Shown: positions 34,423 to 43,155 of the stretch, in pieces | Numbering within the stretch: position 1 is the first letter of the stretch | Layout: each line of letters starts with the position of its first letter | Notes under the pieces: model-generated | What the model was told of the DNA's origin: nothing | What the model saw: only the letters and a program-made list of their open reading frames with translations | Databases searched by the model: none | Made by a program: the position numbers and the translations under genes | Assembly (NCBI RefSeq): GCF_001280065.1 | Contig: NZ_LGEA01000105.1 | Coordinates: 1-64,000, forward strand | From: Streptomyces sp. NRRL B-1140 | GTDB taxonomy: Bacteria > Actinomycetota > Actinomycetes > Streptomycetales > Streptomycetaceae | DNA length: 64,000 nt | Direction of reading: 5' to 3'

Positions 34423-35645
34423 CCGTCACCGACCGCATATCTCTGGACCCGTTAGGTGCCGACATCGCCGCCGAGAGCGCCCGGCTGCGTGCCCTCGGCC
34501 CGATCGTGCCCGTGGAGCTGCCCGGAGGCATCCCGGCCTGGGCGCCGACGCGCTACGACACGCTGAAGGAGCTCATCCTCGATCCCCGGGTCAGCAAGGA
34601 CCCGCGGCTGCACTGGCGGCTGTGGCCCGAGATCGCCGGGAATCCGTCGTGGGCCTGGATCCTGGGCTGGGTCGGCGTGGTGAACATGCTCTCCACCTAC
34701 GGACCGGACCACACCCGGCTGCGCAAGCTGGTCGCGCCGAGTTTCACGCACCGGCGGACCGAGGCGATGCGGCCCCGGGTGGAGGCGATCACTGCGGAGC
34801 TGCTGGCCGCGCTGGAGGCCGCCGACGGCGAGGTCGTGGACGTCAAGGAGGGGCTCGCCCATCCGCTGCCGATGCGGATGATCTGCGAACTCATGGGCGT
34901 GCCGGACGGCTTGCGGGAGGACACCGGCCGGCTCATCGCGGCCATCATGGACACCTCCGATCCGAGCCCGGAGCACGCAGCGTCGGTGCAGCGGCAGATC
35001 GGGACGGTGCTGCCGGCCCTGATCGCCCACCGGGCCGCACACCCCGGGGACGACATGACGTCCGAGCTGATCCGGGTGCGCGACGAGGACGGCGACCGGC
35101 TGAGCGACGAGGAGCTGCTGTACACGCTGCTGCTGGTGATCGGCGCCGGTTTCGAGACCACCGTGAACCTCATCGGCAACGCGGTGGTCGCCCTGCTCCG
35201 CCGTCCCGGGCAACTGGCGGCCGTCCGGTCCGGGGAGATCGGCTGGGACGCCGTCGTCGACGAGACGCTGCGCGTCCACCCGTCGATCGCTTCGCTGCCG
35301 CTGCGCTTCGCCGTCACCGACCTCGCCGTCGGTGGGGTGACGATCCCGGCCGGTGACGCCATCATCACGACGTACGCCGCCGCGGGGCTCGACCCCGAGC
35401 ACTACGGGCCGGACGCCGACCGCTTCGACGCCACCCGCGGCGCCGACGACCATCTGGCGTTCGGGATCGGAGTGCACCGCTGCATCGGCGCGCCGCTGGC
35501 CCGGATGGAAGCCCTCACCGCGCTGCCGGCGCTGTTCGACCGGTTCCCCGGCCTGTGCCTGGCCACCGGCGACGACGGACTGCGGCAGGTGCCGTCGTTC
35601 ATCGCGTTCGGCTGGCAGGAGATTCCGGTACGTCTGCGGGGCTGA
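34419..35645 (+). CDS. Cytochrome P450, CYP154-like
   Basis: 408 residues. All hallmarks are intact: I-helix LLVIGAGFETTVNLIGN, ExxR at Glu282-Arg285 (DETLRVHPS), the heme loop LAFGIGVHRCIGAPLARMEA with Cys355. The N-terminus LDPLGADIAAESARLRALGP, followed by VELPGGIPAWAPT, resembles CYP154 proteins that accompany CYP157 in conservons. GTG start with CCAGGAGG at 6 nt and GTGA overlap with the first P450. Oxidises an unknown substrate with electrons from external ferredoxin; no ferredoxin gene is adjacent. Ends the conservon operon. Confidence 0.92.
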   Translation: MTVTDRISLDPLGADIAAESARLRALGPIVPVELPGGIPAWAPTRYDTLKELILDPRVSKDPRLHWRLWPEIAGNPSWAWILGWVGVVNMLSTYGPDHTRLRKLVAPSFTHRRTEAMRPRVEAITAELLAALEAADGEVVDVKEGLAHPLPMRMICELMGVPDGLREDTGRLIAAIMDTSDPSPEHAASVQRQIGTVLPALIAHRAAHPGDDMTSELIRVRDEDGDRLSDEELLYTLLLVIGAGFETTVNLIGNAVVALLRRPGQLAAVRSGEIGWDAVVDETLRVHPSIASLPLRFAVTDLAVGGVTIPAGDAIITTYAAAGLDPEHYGPDADRFDATRGADDHLAFGIGVHRCIGAPLARMEALTALPALFDRFPGLCLATGDDGLRQVPSFIAFGWQEIPVRLRG

Positions 35646-35684
35646 CACCCCGGCGGGGGTGCCCGAGCACGGCAGCACGCGGGA

Positions 35685-35713
35685 GCGCGACCGGTCCCCC
35701 GTTCCGGTCGTGC
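35685..35713 (+). terminator. Terminator hairpin after the conservon operon
   Basis: 10-bp stem (GCGCGACCGG / CCGGTCGTGC, one G-T pair) with a 9-nt loop, 40 bp past the second P450. A smaller hairpin CACCCC/GGGGTG sits at 35646-35661 directly after the stop. Confidence 0.6.
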
Positions 35714-35874
35714 CCCCGCGGTGAGTTGAACTTACGTCCCCGTCCGAGGCCTTGTGAACCGTGTCGATGCCCGCTGCGCCTACGGCGGGGCTCACCCGTG
35801 CACAGCCGAGTCCGGATGGCCCGGTTTCGTCCCGCCCCGGTCCGGACGAACGGTTGCCCCTGAGGCAAACGGGC

Positions 35875-37404
35875 TCACGCCGGGCCCCGAAGGACCGGCA
35901 GGTCGAGGTCGCCCACGGTCAGGTGAGCCAGGACGACCTCGTACAGGTCGGTGCCCCCGGCGAGCAGCTGGCGTTCCAGGACGGGTTCGGCGCTGCGGAC
36001 GTGCTCGCGCACGGTCTGGGCGTGCACCCCCAGGGCCTGGGCGGCCCGTTCGGCGTTACCGCCGACGGCGATCCAGGTGCGCAGCGTCCGGCGGGGATTG
36101 CGGGCATCGGCGTCGAGCCGTCCCAGCAGGCCCTGCCCCCACGTGCGTATGGCGGAACCGGACAGCAGGTCGGCGAGCCGCAGATCCGGCTGCGGGGGGC
36201 CGTCGGACGGTACGTCGGGCAGGCCGATCCGGGTGTTGAGCGCCAGGTGGACCACCGCCCGGACCGTGAGGTCGGCGAAGTCGGTGCCGAGCAGGGCCTC
36301 GACGCGTTCCATGCGGGCGCGGACCGTGTTACGGCTGACGCCGAGGACCTTGGCGGTGTTGACGGCGGTGAACTCCAAACCGAGCCGGGTGGTGGCGAGG
36401 AGTTCGGCCCGGGTGTGGTGCGGCAGGGCGTCGAGGGGGCGCAGCACGCGGGATGTCCAGCCGCGCAGCGCCACCGGGTCCATCAGGCGTTCGGGGTGGG
36501 TGCGCTCGGCGTAGACGGCCGTGTTGTCGGGCCGGAAGTGTGCGACGGCCAGGGCGCTGACGGCCTGCCCGTAGGCGGTGGCGGTCTGGGCGAGGCCCTG
36601 GCGGACGCTGCCGCCGAGGAAGAGGCCGGGGGTGCGTCCGACGAGGGATCGCAGCGCCTCCCCCGTGGTATCCCTGGGGCCGACCACGATCACATGCCCG
36701 TCCATGGCCGGGCAGCGCACGACCAGGGCGTCCTCCCGGGTGCGGTCCAGGCACTCCTCGGCGACGCGGTCACGCATCTCGGGGGTGGATTCGACGACGT
36801 ACACGCACGCCGTTTCGGCGTCGAGCAGCCCGGGCCAGAGTCCGGCGGCGACGCGGCGGGCGGCGATGGTGTCCTCGACCATCAGCAGTTGCAGGATCGC
36901 CAGGCGCAGGTCGGCGGTGGCCCGGCTCAGCCGGAGCCCGGCCGCGGTCGACTCGCTCGCCGTCAGCAGCAACTCGATCACCTGGGCGGTGTGCGTGACG
37001 ACAGCGGAGGCCTGCCGGTCGAAGGGGTCCTGCCGGGAGACGGCCAGCACGCACGCGTGGGAGGGGTGCTCCACCCTGACCAGGCGCAGGTGGCGCTCCC
37101 GGCTCTGCCAGGCCGCGGAGGCGATCCGGCCGGTGGTGAGGTCCGCGACCAGATCCTCGTCCAGCGGGAGCCGGTTTCCGGCGACGAGGTTCCCGGCGGC
37201 GTCCTGCAGAGCCGCGGTCGCGCCCAGCGTGGCGGCGAGCCAGGCGACGACTCTGCGGACGTCGCGCCCGGCCGGGCGCAGATGCTCGAGCAGTTCCTCC
37301 GCCCACGCCGGGCGTGGGCCGGCCTGCGTCTCGCGCTGCCGGTTTCCGTCCTCTCGGCCAGCCACCTGGGCCTTCCCCTCCCTCTCGCGCCGCCTCCGGC
37401 ACAC
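35875..37404 (-). CDS. PucR/CdaR-type transcriptional regulator
   Basis: 509 residues. The C-terminal part contains two helix-turn-helix segments: FTAVNTAKVLGVSRNTVRARMERVEALLG, the PucR_HTH_30 signature, and a second one near AERAAQALGVHAQTVREHVRSAE. The N-terminal 300 residues form a sensory region with a GGDEF-like remnant (ALVVRCPAMDGHVIVVGPRD). It probably controls a nearby catabolic or secondary gene in response to a small ligand. The exact start is uncertain since the first 25 residues are Arg-rich. Its neighbour genes are the conservon (convergent) and YciO (divergent, 132 bp). Confidence 0.88.
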   Translation of the reverse strand: MCRRRREREGKAQVAGREDGNRQRETQAGPRPAWAEELLEHLRPAGRDVRRVVAWLAATLGATAALQDAAGNLVAGNRLPLDEDLVADLTTGRIASAAWQSRERHLRLVRVEHPSHACVLAVSRQDPFDRQASAVVTHTAQVIELLLTASESTAAGLRLSRATADLRLAILQLLMVEDTIAARRVAAGLWPGLLDAETACVYVVESTPEMRDRVAEECLDRTREDALVVRCPAMDGHVIVVGPRDTTGEALRSLVGRTPGLFLGGSVRQGLAQTATAYGQAVSALAVAHFRPDNTAVYAERTHPERLMDPVALRGWTSRVLRPLDALPHHTRAELLATTRLGLEFTAVNTAKVLGVSRNTVRARMERVEALLGTDFADLTVRAVVHLALNTRIGLPDVPSDGPPQPDLRLADLLSGSAIRTWGQGLLGRLDADARNPRRTLRTWIAVGGNAERAAQALGVHAQTVREHVRSAEPVLERQLLAGGTDLYEVVLAHLTVGDLDLPVLRGPA

Positions 37405-37536
37405 CGGTCGGGGACGTTACCTCACGTCCGCAGGGCGGTTCCCGCGGCCCGGACATCGGACGGGGCGCGGGCCGGTGTGTCCCGCACCCGCCCCCTGCTG
37501 CGCCGCCGGCCCGCGCCGTCGGCATAAGCTCGGCGG

Positions 37537-38157
37537 ATGGCGAAGTACTACGACGTGCACCCCGACAACCCGCAGGCCCGCACCATCGGCCAGATCGCCG
37601 ACAGCATCCGCGCCGACGCTCTTGTCGCCTACCCCACGGACTCCTGCTACGCACTGGGCTGCCGCATCGGCAGCCGTGACGGCATCGACCGGATCCGCAC
37701 GATCCGCAAGCTGGACGACCGGCACCACTTCACTCTCGTGTGCCAGGACTTCGCCCAGCTCGGCCAGTTCGTGCGGATCGACAACGACGTGTTCCGCGCG
37801 ATCAAGGCGTCGACGCCCGGCAGCTACACGTTCATCCTGCCCGCGACGAAGGAGGTGCCGCGTGTGCTGCAGCACCCCAAGAAGAAGACGGTCGGGGTGC
37901 GCATCCCCGACCACGTCGTCACCCAGGCCCTGCTCGCCGAACTCGGTGAGCCGCTGCTGTCCAGCACCCTGCTGCTGCCCGGCGAGGAGGAGCCGATGAC
38001 GCAGGGCTGGGAGATCAAGGACCTGCTCGACCACGTGCTGGACGGGGTGGTCGACTCCGGTGACTGCGGTACCGAGCCGACGACGGTCGTCGACTTCTCC
38101 GGCGGGGAGGCCGAGATCGTGCGGCACGGCGCGGGCGATCCCTCACGGTTCGAGTAA
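37537..38157 (+). CDS. Sua5/YciO/YrdC-family protein (YciO type)
   Basis: 206 residues: AYPTDSCYALGCRIGSRDGI, RIRTIRKLDDRHHFTLVCQD and GSYTFILPATKEVPRVLQHP, with KKTVGVRIPDHVV. The basic pocket for RNA or ATP binding of the YrdC fold is present, but the sequence is closer to YciO than to the tRNA t6A synthase TsaC/Sua5. Monocistronic, with a 15-bp palindrome downstream. Confidence 0.92.
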   Translation: MAKYYDVHPDNPQARTIGQIADSIRADALVAYPTDSCYALGCRIGSRDGIDRIRTIRKLDDRHHFTLVCQDFAQLGQFVRIDNDVFRAIKASTPGSYTFILPATKEVPRVLQHPKKKTVGVRIPDHVVTQALLAELGEPLLSSTLLLPGEEEPMTQGWEIKDLLDHVLDGVVDSGDCGTEPTTVVDFSGGEAEIVRHGAGDPSRFE

Positions 38158-38177
38158 AACGCGCGCCAAGAGCCGTT

Positions 38178-38192
38178 CACGGTTCAACCGTG
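38178..38192. promoter_or_regulatory. 15-bp palindrome, candidate operator
   Basis: CACGGTT-C-AACCGTG, perfect 7-bp arms, 20 bp after the YciO stop and 110 bp before the dienelactone hydrolase start. The short loop argues for a protein site rather than a terminator. Confidence 0.4.
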
Positions 38193-38302
38193 TGCCGGGG
38201 GTGGGCGAAATACCCCGGGACGGGCGTGTCACGATGACCATGATCCGCCCGGTCACGCGGACGGGTTGCAGTCCCCCACCCCCGCAGAGAGGCAGGCCGG
38301 CC

Positions 38303-39058
38303 ATGACCGCCGTACAGGGAACCGCCGTCGACGTCCGCACCGAGGACGGCACCGCCGACGCGTATCTGGCCCACCCCGCGGACGGGGCCGCCCACCCGGC
38401 GGTTCTGGTGTTCATGGACGCCTTCGGTCTGCGTCCGCAGCTGCGGTCCATGGCGGACCGGCTGGCCGCCGAGGGCTACGCGGTGCTGGTGCCGAACGTG
38501 TTCTACCGGCACGGCCGCGCGCCTCTGTTCGACCTTCCGGAGTTCATCGACCCGGGGGCGCGTCCGGAGATATTCGAGCGCATCGTGCCGGTCATGCAGG
38601 ACCTGACGAACGAGCGGGCGATGCGGGACGCCGGTGCGTATCTGCGCTGGCTGGCCGAGTCGCCCGCGGTGGCCGACGGCCCGGTCGCGCTGACCGGCTA
38701 CTGCATGGGCGCCCGCCTCTCACTGCTCACCGCGGGCACCTACCCGGACCGGGTCGCGGCGGCGGCCGGCTTCCACGGCGGACGGCTGGCCACGGACGCC
38801 CCGGACAGCCCCCACCTGGTGGCGGGCCAGGTCACCGCGGAGCTGTACTTCGGCCACGCCGACCAGGACCACTCCCTGCCCGAGGAGCAGATCGAGCGCC
38901 TGGAGGAGGCACTGACGGCGGCGGGCGTGCGCCACCGGTGCGAGGTGTACGCGGGCGCGCCGCACGGCTTCACCCAGGCCGACACCGCGTCGTACCACCA
39001 GGAGGGCGACGAGCGGCACTGGGTGGCGTTGCTCGACCTGCTGAAGCGCACATTCTGA
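38303..39058 (+). CDS. Dienelactone hydrolase-family alpha/beta hydrolase
   Basis: 251 residues. Nucleophile Cys134 in GYCMGAR, acid in HADQDHS (Asp187 or Asp189) and His221 in GAPHGF give the Cys-Asp-His triad of dienelactone hydrolases. Members open lactones from aromatic degradation or act on other esters. The ATG is picked for GAGAGGCAGG upstream; a longer frame runs over the YciO end. No other aromatic-pathway gene is in reach, so its pathway is unknown. Confidence 0.92.
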   Translation: MTAVQGTAVDVRTEDGTADAYLAHPADGAAHPAVLVFMDAFGLRPQLRSMADRLAAEGYAVLVPNVFYRHGRAPLFDLPEFIDPGARPEIFERIVPVMQDLTNERAMRDAGAYLRWLAESPAVADGPVALTGYCMGARLSLLTAGTYPDRVAAAAGFHGGRLATDAPDSPHLVAGQVTAELYFGHADQDHSLPEEQIERLEEALTAAGVRHRCEVYAGAPHGFTQADTASYHQEGDERHWVALLDLLKRTF

Positions 39059-39179
39059 CCTCAATCGACCCCCTGGTGACACGAGTTGGCGGCCTACCGA
39101 CGGTAAGGGCTTGCTCTCGCATGATCCCTGCGCGTAGACCTTGCTGAACACCGGTCAGGACTCTGGGGGGAGTTGGCGC

Positions 39180-40013
39180 ATGGACGGCACGGTCGACGGG
39201 TTCCGCTACGGTGCGGTGACCCCGGTGGCGGCCTATCTGATGGCCTGCTTGGGAGGGGCGCTCGGGCTGCGGTGCATCGTGCGCTCGCTGCTCGACGCGC
39301 AGTCGTGGAAGACGGGCTGGCTCGCGTTAGGCGCCGCATCCATCGGATGCGGCATCTGGACGATGCACTTCATCGCCATGATCGGCTTCCACGTGGAGGA
39401 GACCCGGGTACGGTACGACGCGGCCACGACGGTGCTCAGTCTCGTCGTGGCCGTCGTCGTGGTGGGCGTCGGCGTGTTCATCGTGGGCCACCGCGGCACG
39501 AGCGCTGTCACGCTGGCGGTCGCGGGGGCCGTCACCGGACTGGGCGTGGCGGGCATGCACTACCTCGGCATGGCGGCGCTGCGGCTCAACGGCGAGATCG
39601 GCTACGACCCGGCCGGTGTGGCGCTGTCCGTACTGATCGCCGTCGGGGCCGCGACCGCCGCGCTGTGGTCGGCCGTCACCCTCCGCGGCTTCCTCATGAG
39701 CCTCGGGGCGAGCCTGGTGATGGGCGTCGCGGTCTCCGGGATGCACTACACCGGAATGGCCGCCGTCAGCGTCCATGTGCACGACACGACCGGCGGGACG
39801 TGGGCGGGCGAGTCGCCCACGTCCCTGCTGCTGCCGATGCTGCTGGGACCGGTGGTCTTCCTGCTGCTGGCCGGGGTCGTGGTGATGTTCGACCCGCTGC
39901 TGGTGCTGGGCGAGCGGGCCTCTTCACCCCGGCCGGGCGCGCCGGCCGCCCGCGCCGCGGCCCGACGCCGGCCGTCGTGGCGCACGACGGCCTCGTCCAC
40001 GCCCGAGCGGTGA
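39180..40013 (+). CDS. MHYT-domain membrane sensor protein
   Basis: 277 residues with seven membrane helices. Three MHYT-type repeats are visible: TMHFIAM, GMHYLGM and GMHYTGM, each at a helix boundary, thought to bind copper and sense CO, NO or oxygen. There is no attached GGDEF, EAL or kinase domain; the C-terminal 30 residues are Arg/Pro-rich and cytoplasmic. ATG after GGGGGAG. It would need a partner for signalling. Followed after 46 bp by a metallophosphoesterase on the same strand. Confidence 0.92.
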   Translation: MDGTVDGFRYGAVTPVAAYLMACLGGALGLRCIVRSLLDAQSWKTGWLALGAASIGCGIWTMHFIAMIGFHVEETRVRYDAATTVLSLVVAVVVVGVGVFIVGHRGTSAVTLAVAGAVTGLGVAGMHYLGMAALRLNGEIGYDPAGVALSVLIAVGAATAALWSAVTLRGFLMSLGASLVMGVAVSGMHYTGMAAVSVHVHDTTGGTWAGESPTSLLLPMLLGPVVFLLLAGVVVMFDPLLVLGERASSPRPGAPAARAAARRRPSWRTTASSTPER

Positions 40014-40059
40014 GCGGCCCGCCGCCGAACGCAGCACGACCGATTGCTACGGTGCAGCC

Positions 40060-41565
40060 GTGTCCGACTCCTCACGCGATACCCCCGAAGGCGCCGGCTG
40101 GGGCACCGGCGAACGGGGTGCGTACCGGCGGTTGATGCCGTCGAAGTCCGAGAAGATCTCCTGGCTGGACCCGAGGATGCTGTGGGCCGCCCGCAACGGC
40201 GTGCTGGCCTCCTGGTTCGGCGACCCCACCGGCCGGACGCGCAGCCGGTGGGCGGCACAGCGGGCGGCCTCCGGCGCGCCGGCCGACAAGGTGATCCGCC
40301 GGGACGACCCGGACCGGTTCTCCTTCCTGGTCATCGGTGACACCGGCGAGGGCGACGACCCCCAGTACGCCGTGGTGCCGGGCTTCCTGAGGACCGGTCA
40401 GGACACCCGCTTCGCGGTGCTGGCCAGTGACGTGATCTACCCGGTGGGCAGCGCGGACGACTACGGCACCAAGTTCTTCCGCCCCTACCGGGACTACCGG
40501 GCGCCGATCTACGCGATACCCGGCAACCACGACTGGTACGAGGACCTCGGCGGTTTCATGCGCGTCTTCTGCGACGACGCCCCGCCGCTGCCGCCCGAGC
40601 CCCGGCCGCACCCGCTCACCCGGGCCTGGCTGCGGTCGCTGCTGTGGCACCGGCCGCGTCGGGACGCCGGACAACACCTCGCAAAGGCGCGGAGCTTGCG
40701 TGACGCTCCCGAACAGCGGGCCGTCCAGCCGGGCCCGTACTGGGCGATCGACGCCGGCCCGCTGCGGATCATCGGCGTCGACACCGGTCTGCTCGGCACC
40801 CTGGACGCCGAGCAGGGCGCCTGGCTGCGCGAGGTGTCCCGGGGGCCCCGCCCGAAGATCCTGGTCACCGGCTCGCCCCTGTACGTGGACGGCCGGAGCG
40901 ATCCCTGCGCCATCGAGGGGGGCGGCACGGTCGACGACATCGTCCGCGACCCGGACCACCACTTCGTGGCGGCGATAGGCGGCGACATCCACAACTACCA
41001 GCGCTACCCGGTCCGGCTGGACGACGGCCGCACGCTGCAGTACGTCGTCGCGGGCGGGGGCGGCGCGTTCATGCACGCCACCCACACGATCCCCCGCGTC
41101 GACGTCGCCGGCGTCACCGAGCGGGACTTCCGCTGCTACCCGCTGCGCGGCGACTCCCTGGCGTTCTACAGCCGCCTCTACGGCCGCCGGCTGCGGATGC
41201 GCCGCTTCTTCACGCTCACCGAGGCCGAGGCGACGGCTGTGATCGCCGAGCGGCTCGGCATCGAGCCCACCCGCGCCCCGGGTGCCTCGACCCGTGTCAC
41301 CCGCCGCGTCCGCCTGGTCGCCGGGCTGCTCGGCACCGGCCGCCGCCCCGACCGGGCCAGGCGGTTCCGGCTGCCGGTGCGGAAGATCTACACCTCGTTG
41401 TTCTCGCCGAGCTCGGCGACGTACAGCCCGCCGTTCTTCAAGTGCTTCCTGCGGCTGGACGTCTCCCCGGAAGCGGTCCGGCTGCGCTGCTTCGCGGCGA
41501 CCGGCAACCGCGCCCAGGAGATCGACCCGCCGGTCGAGGACGAGGTGACGATCCCGCTGCGCTGA
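40060..41565 (+). CDS. Calcineurin-like metallophosphoesterase
   Basis: 501 residues. Di-metal site motifs: VIGDTGEGDD, AIPGNHDWYEDLGGF and AIGGDIHNYQRY, plus the final YVVAGGGGAFMHATH. No signal peptide or helices. The C-terminal 150 residues are an extra region with no clear relative. Such proteins hydrolyse nucleotides, phospholipids or phosphoproteins; not resolvable here. GTG start; an ATG 25 codons downstream is an alternative. Confidence 0.85.
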   Translation: MSDSSRDTPEGAGWGTGERGAYRRLMPSKSEKISWLDPRMLWAARNGVLASWFGDPTGRTRSRWAAQRAASGAPADKVIRRDDPDRFSFLVIGDTGEGDDPQYAVVPGFLRTGQDTRFAVLASDVIYPVGSADDYGTKFFRPYRDYRAPIYAIPGNHDWYEDLGGFMRVFCDDAPPLPPEPRPHPLTRAWLRSLLWHRPRRDAGQHLAKARSLRDAPEQRAVQPGPYWAIDAGPLRIIGVDTGLLGTLDAEQGAWLREVSRGPRPKILVTGSPLYVDGRSDPCAIEGGGTVDDIVRDPDHHFVAAIGGDIHNYQRYPVRLDDGRTLQYVVAGGGGAFMHATHTIPRVDVAGVTERDFRCYPLRGDSLAFYSRLYGRRLRMRRFFTLTEAEATAVIAERLGIEPTRAPGASTRVTRRVRLVAGLLGTGRRPDRARRFRLPVRKIYTSLFSPSSATYSPPFFKCFLRLDVSPEAVRLRCFAATGNRAQEIDPPVEDEVTIPLR

Positions 41566-41654
41566 CCGGACGGGCGGGCCGACCAGGCGGATGGGGAGAG
41601 CGGGCTGACGGGGAACAGTGGGAACCGGCGCGGAGTTGGCACCGACATACGCCT

Positions 41655-41666
41655 TTGAAGGTTCAA
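41655..41666 (+). promoter_or_regulatory. Palindrome TTGAAGGTTCAA before the LLM oxidoreductase gene
   Basis: Perfect 5-bp arms (TTGAA/TTCAA) with a GG centre, ending 13 bp before the start codon and overlapping an AT-rich patch. It resembles sites of MarR- or HxlR-type regulators. Confidence 0.4.
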
Positions 41667-41679
41667 TGAAGGAGGGCTC

Positions 41680-42708
41680 ATGCCGCCGACCCCACGACCG
41701 CTGCGCAAGCTGGGTTTCCTGACCATCGGGCTGTTCGACCCGGCGGACCCGCGCCCGGGCCACGAGTCCACCCTGGAGATCATCGAGCTGGGTGAGCGGC
41801 TCGGCTTCGACAGCGCGTGGGTGCGGCACCGGCATCTGCAGCACGGCATCTCCTCCCCCGTCGCCGTCCTGTCGGCGGCGTCCCAGCGCACGCGCCGTAT
41901 CGAGCTGGGCACGGCGGTGATCCCGCTCGGGTGGGAGAACCCGCTACGGCTGGCCGAGGACCTGGCCACCGTCGACCTGCTCTCGGGCGGACGCCTCAAC
42001 CCGGGCGTGAGCGTGGGCCCGCCCCTGCATTTCGACCAGGTCAAGGGCGCGCTCTACCCGGACACGGCCGACGCCGAGGACTTCGGCTACGGGAGGGTGG
42101 AGCGGCTGCTGGGCTTCGTACGGGGCGAGCCGGCGACGGACTTCAGCGGCGTCGAGAGCTTCGAGGTCTTCTCCGACCGGGTGGAGCCGCACTCCCCCGG
42201 CCTGGGCCGCCGCCTGTGGTACGGCGGCGGCAGCCTGCGGTCGGCCCGGTGGGCCGGCGAGCACGGCATGAACCTCCTCACCAGCAGCGTCGTGAAGGCC
42301 GAAGAGCCCGAGGGCCCCTACGACTTCGCGGAGATCCAGCTCGCGCAGATCCGCGCCTTCCGGGCCGCCCATCCCGATGGCGAGGCCGCCCGCGTCTCGC
42401 AGGGCCTGGTCGTCATCCCCACGGACTCCGCCTCGGCCGCCCAGCGTGCCCGGTACGAGGAGTACGCCGCCCGGCGCACTCCCCGCACGGCTGCACCGCA
42501 GGGCCCGGCGCGGCTGCTGTTCGCGCCGGACCTGGTGGGCACCTCGGCCGAGATCGCCGAACGGCTGCAGGCGCACGCCGCGTTCCAGGAGGTGGACGAG
42601 GTGGCGTTCGCCCTGCCGTTCTCCTTCGAGCACGAGGACTACGTGCAGATCCTCACCGACATGGCGACCCGGCTGGGCCCGGCACTGGGATGGCACCCGG
42701 GCACCTAG
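41680..42708 (+). CDS. LLM-class flavin-dependent oxidoreductase
   Basis: 342 residues, luciferase-like TIM barrel: LGFLTIGLFDPADPRPGHES, ERLGFDSAWVRHRHLQHGIS, TRRIELGTAVIPLGWENPLRLAED and LSGGRLNPGVSVGPP are typical of FMN/F420 monooxygenases. Very good ribosome site GAAGGAGGG 5 nt before ATG. Probably oxidises or reduces a small molecule; coenzyme not decided. Preceded by the palindrome above and followed by the lasso cluster, from which it is separated by 447 bp. Confidence 0.92.
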   Translation: MPPTPRPLRKLGFLTIGLFDPADPRPGHESTLEIIELGERLGFDSAWVRHRHLQHGISSPVAVLSAASQRTRRIELGTAVIPLGWENPLRLAEDLATVDLLSGGRLNPGVSVGPPLHFDQVKGALYPDTADAEDFGYGRVERLLGFVRGEPATDFSGVESFEVFSDRVEPHSPGLGRRLWYGGGSLRSARWAGEHGMNLLTSSVVKAEEPEGPYDFAEIQLAQIRAFRAAHPDGEAARVSQGLVVIPTDSASAAQRARYEEYAARRTPRTAAPQGPARLLFAPDLVGTSAEIAERLQAHAAFQEVDEVAFALPFSFEHEDYVQILTDMATRLGPALGWHPGT

Positions 42709-43155
42709 GTCGTCCGTCCTCGGCGAAGCGGCTGGTGATGTCCGAGCCGATTCGGGAACGTGAAAGTTGAGGGGAGCACGGTCCGGGCTCTGAATGCGCC
42801 CCGGCGGCGCCCACTCGCGCCGTCGCGGCAGCCGCCGGCAGGTGCCGCGAGCATCTGCCGGAGGCGCATGTCAGAACGTTCTCGCGGATCTTCCCGCGCC
42901 CGGCCCTCCACATCGGGCGGCGCTCGATTCGGCTGAACGCGACCCGGCGCACCACCCGATTGATTCGGATTTTTCATATGATCCGAGCTTCGCAGAGGCC
43001 CTTGCCTTCTCCTCACGCTCTGCAGCTAGCTGGTGTCGCGTCCGCTTTCCGGCCCGGGTTCCCGATGAGCCCGGCGCCGACCGGCGGCACCGGGGCCTGT
43101 CCCCGGGGCCGCCGGTCAGGGAGGCGGTCGGTGCACCTGCACGTGAGGAGTGGTC
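42709..43155 (+). promoter_or_regulatory. Control region of the lasso peptide cluster
   Basis: 447 bp without a gene. An AT-rich stretch (42955-42985) has a -10-like TATGAT at 42977-42982; TCGGAT (42965-42970) and ATCCGA (42981-42986) form an inverted repeat around it, so a regulator could cover the promoter. A strong hairpin follows at 43079-43117. An 8-bp palindrome GGTGCACC lies just before the ribosome site. No -35 with standard spacing. Confidence 0.5.
43079..43117 (+). other. Two-tier hairpin in the 5' leader of the lasso precursor
   Basis: Outer stem of 10 bp (GACCGGCGGC / GCCGCCGGTC), inner stem of 6 bp (CCGGGG / CCCCGG), loop CCTGT, with single A and G bulges opposite each other. 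It ends 38 nt before the precursor start. It could stabilise the mRNA, attenuate, or be an upstream terminator. Seen structure; role inferred. Confidence 0.6.

Noticed and set aside
42709..42950. Possible extra small gene before the lasso promoter
   Set aside because: Short frames on both strands lack ribosome sites and codon bias.
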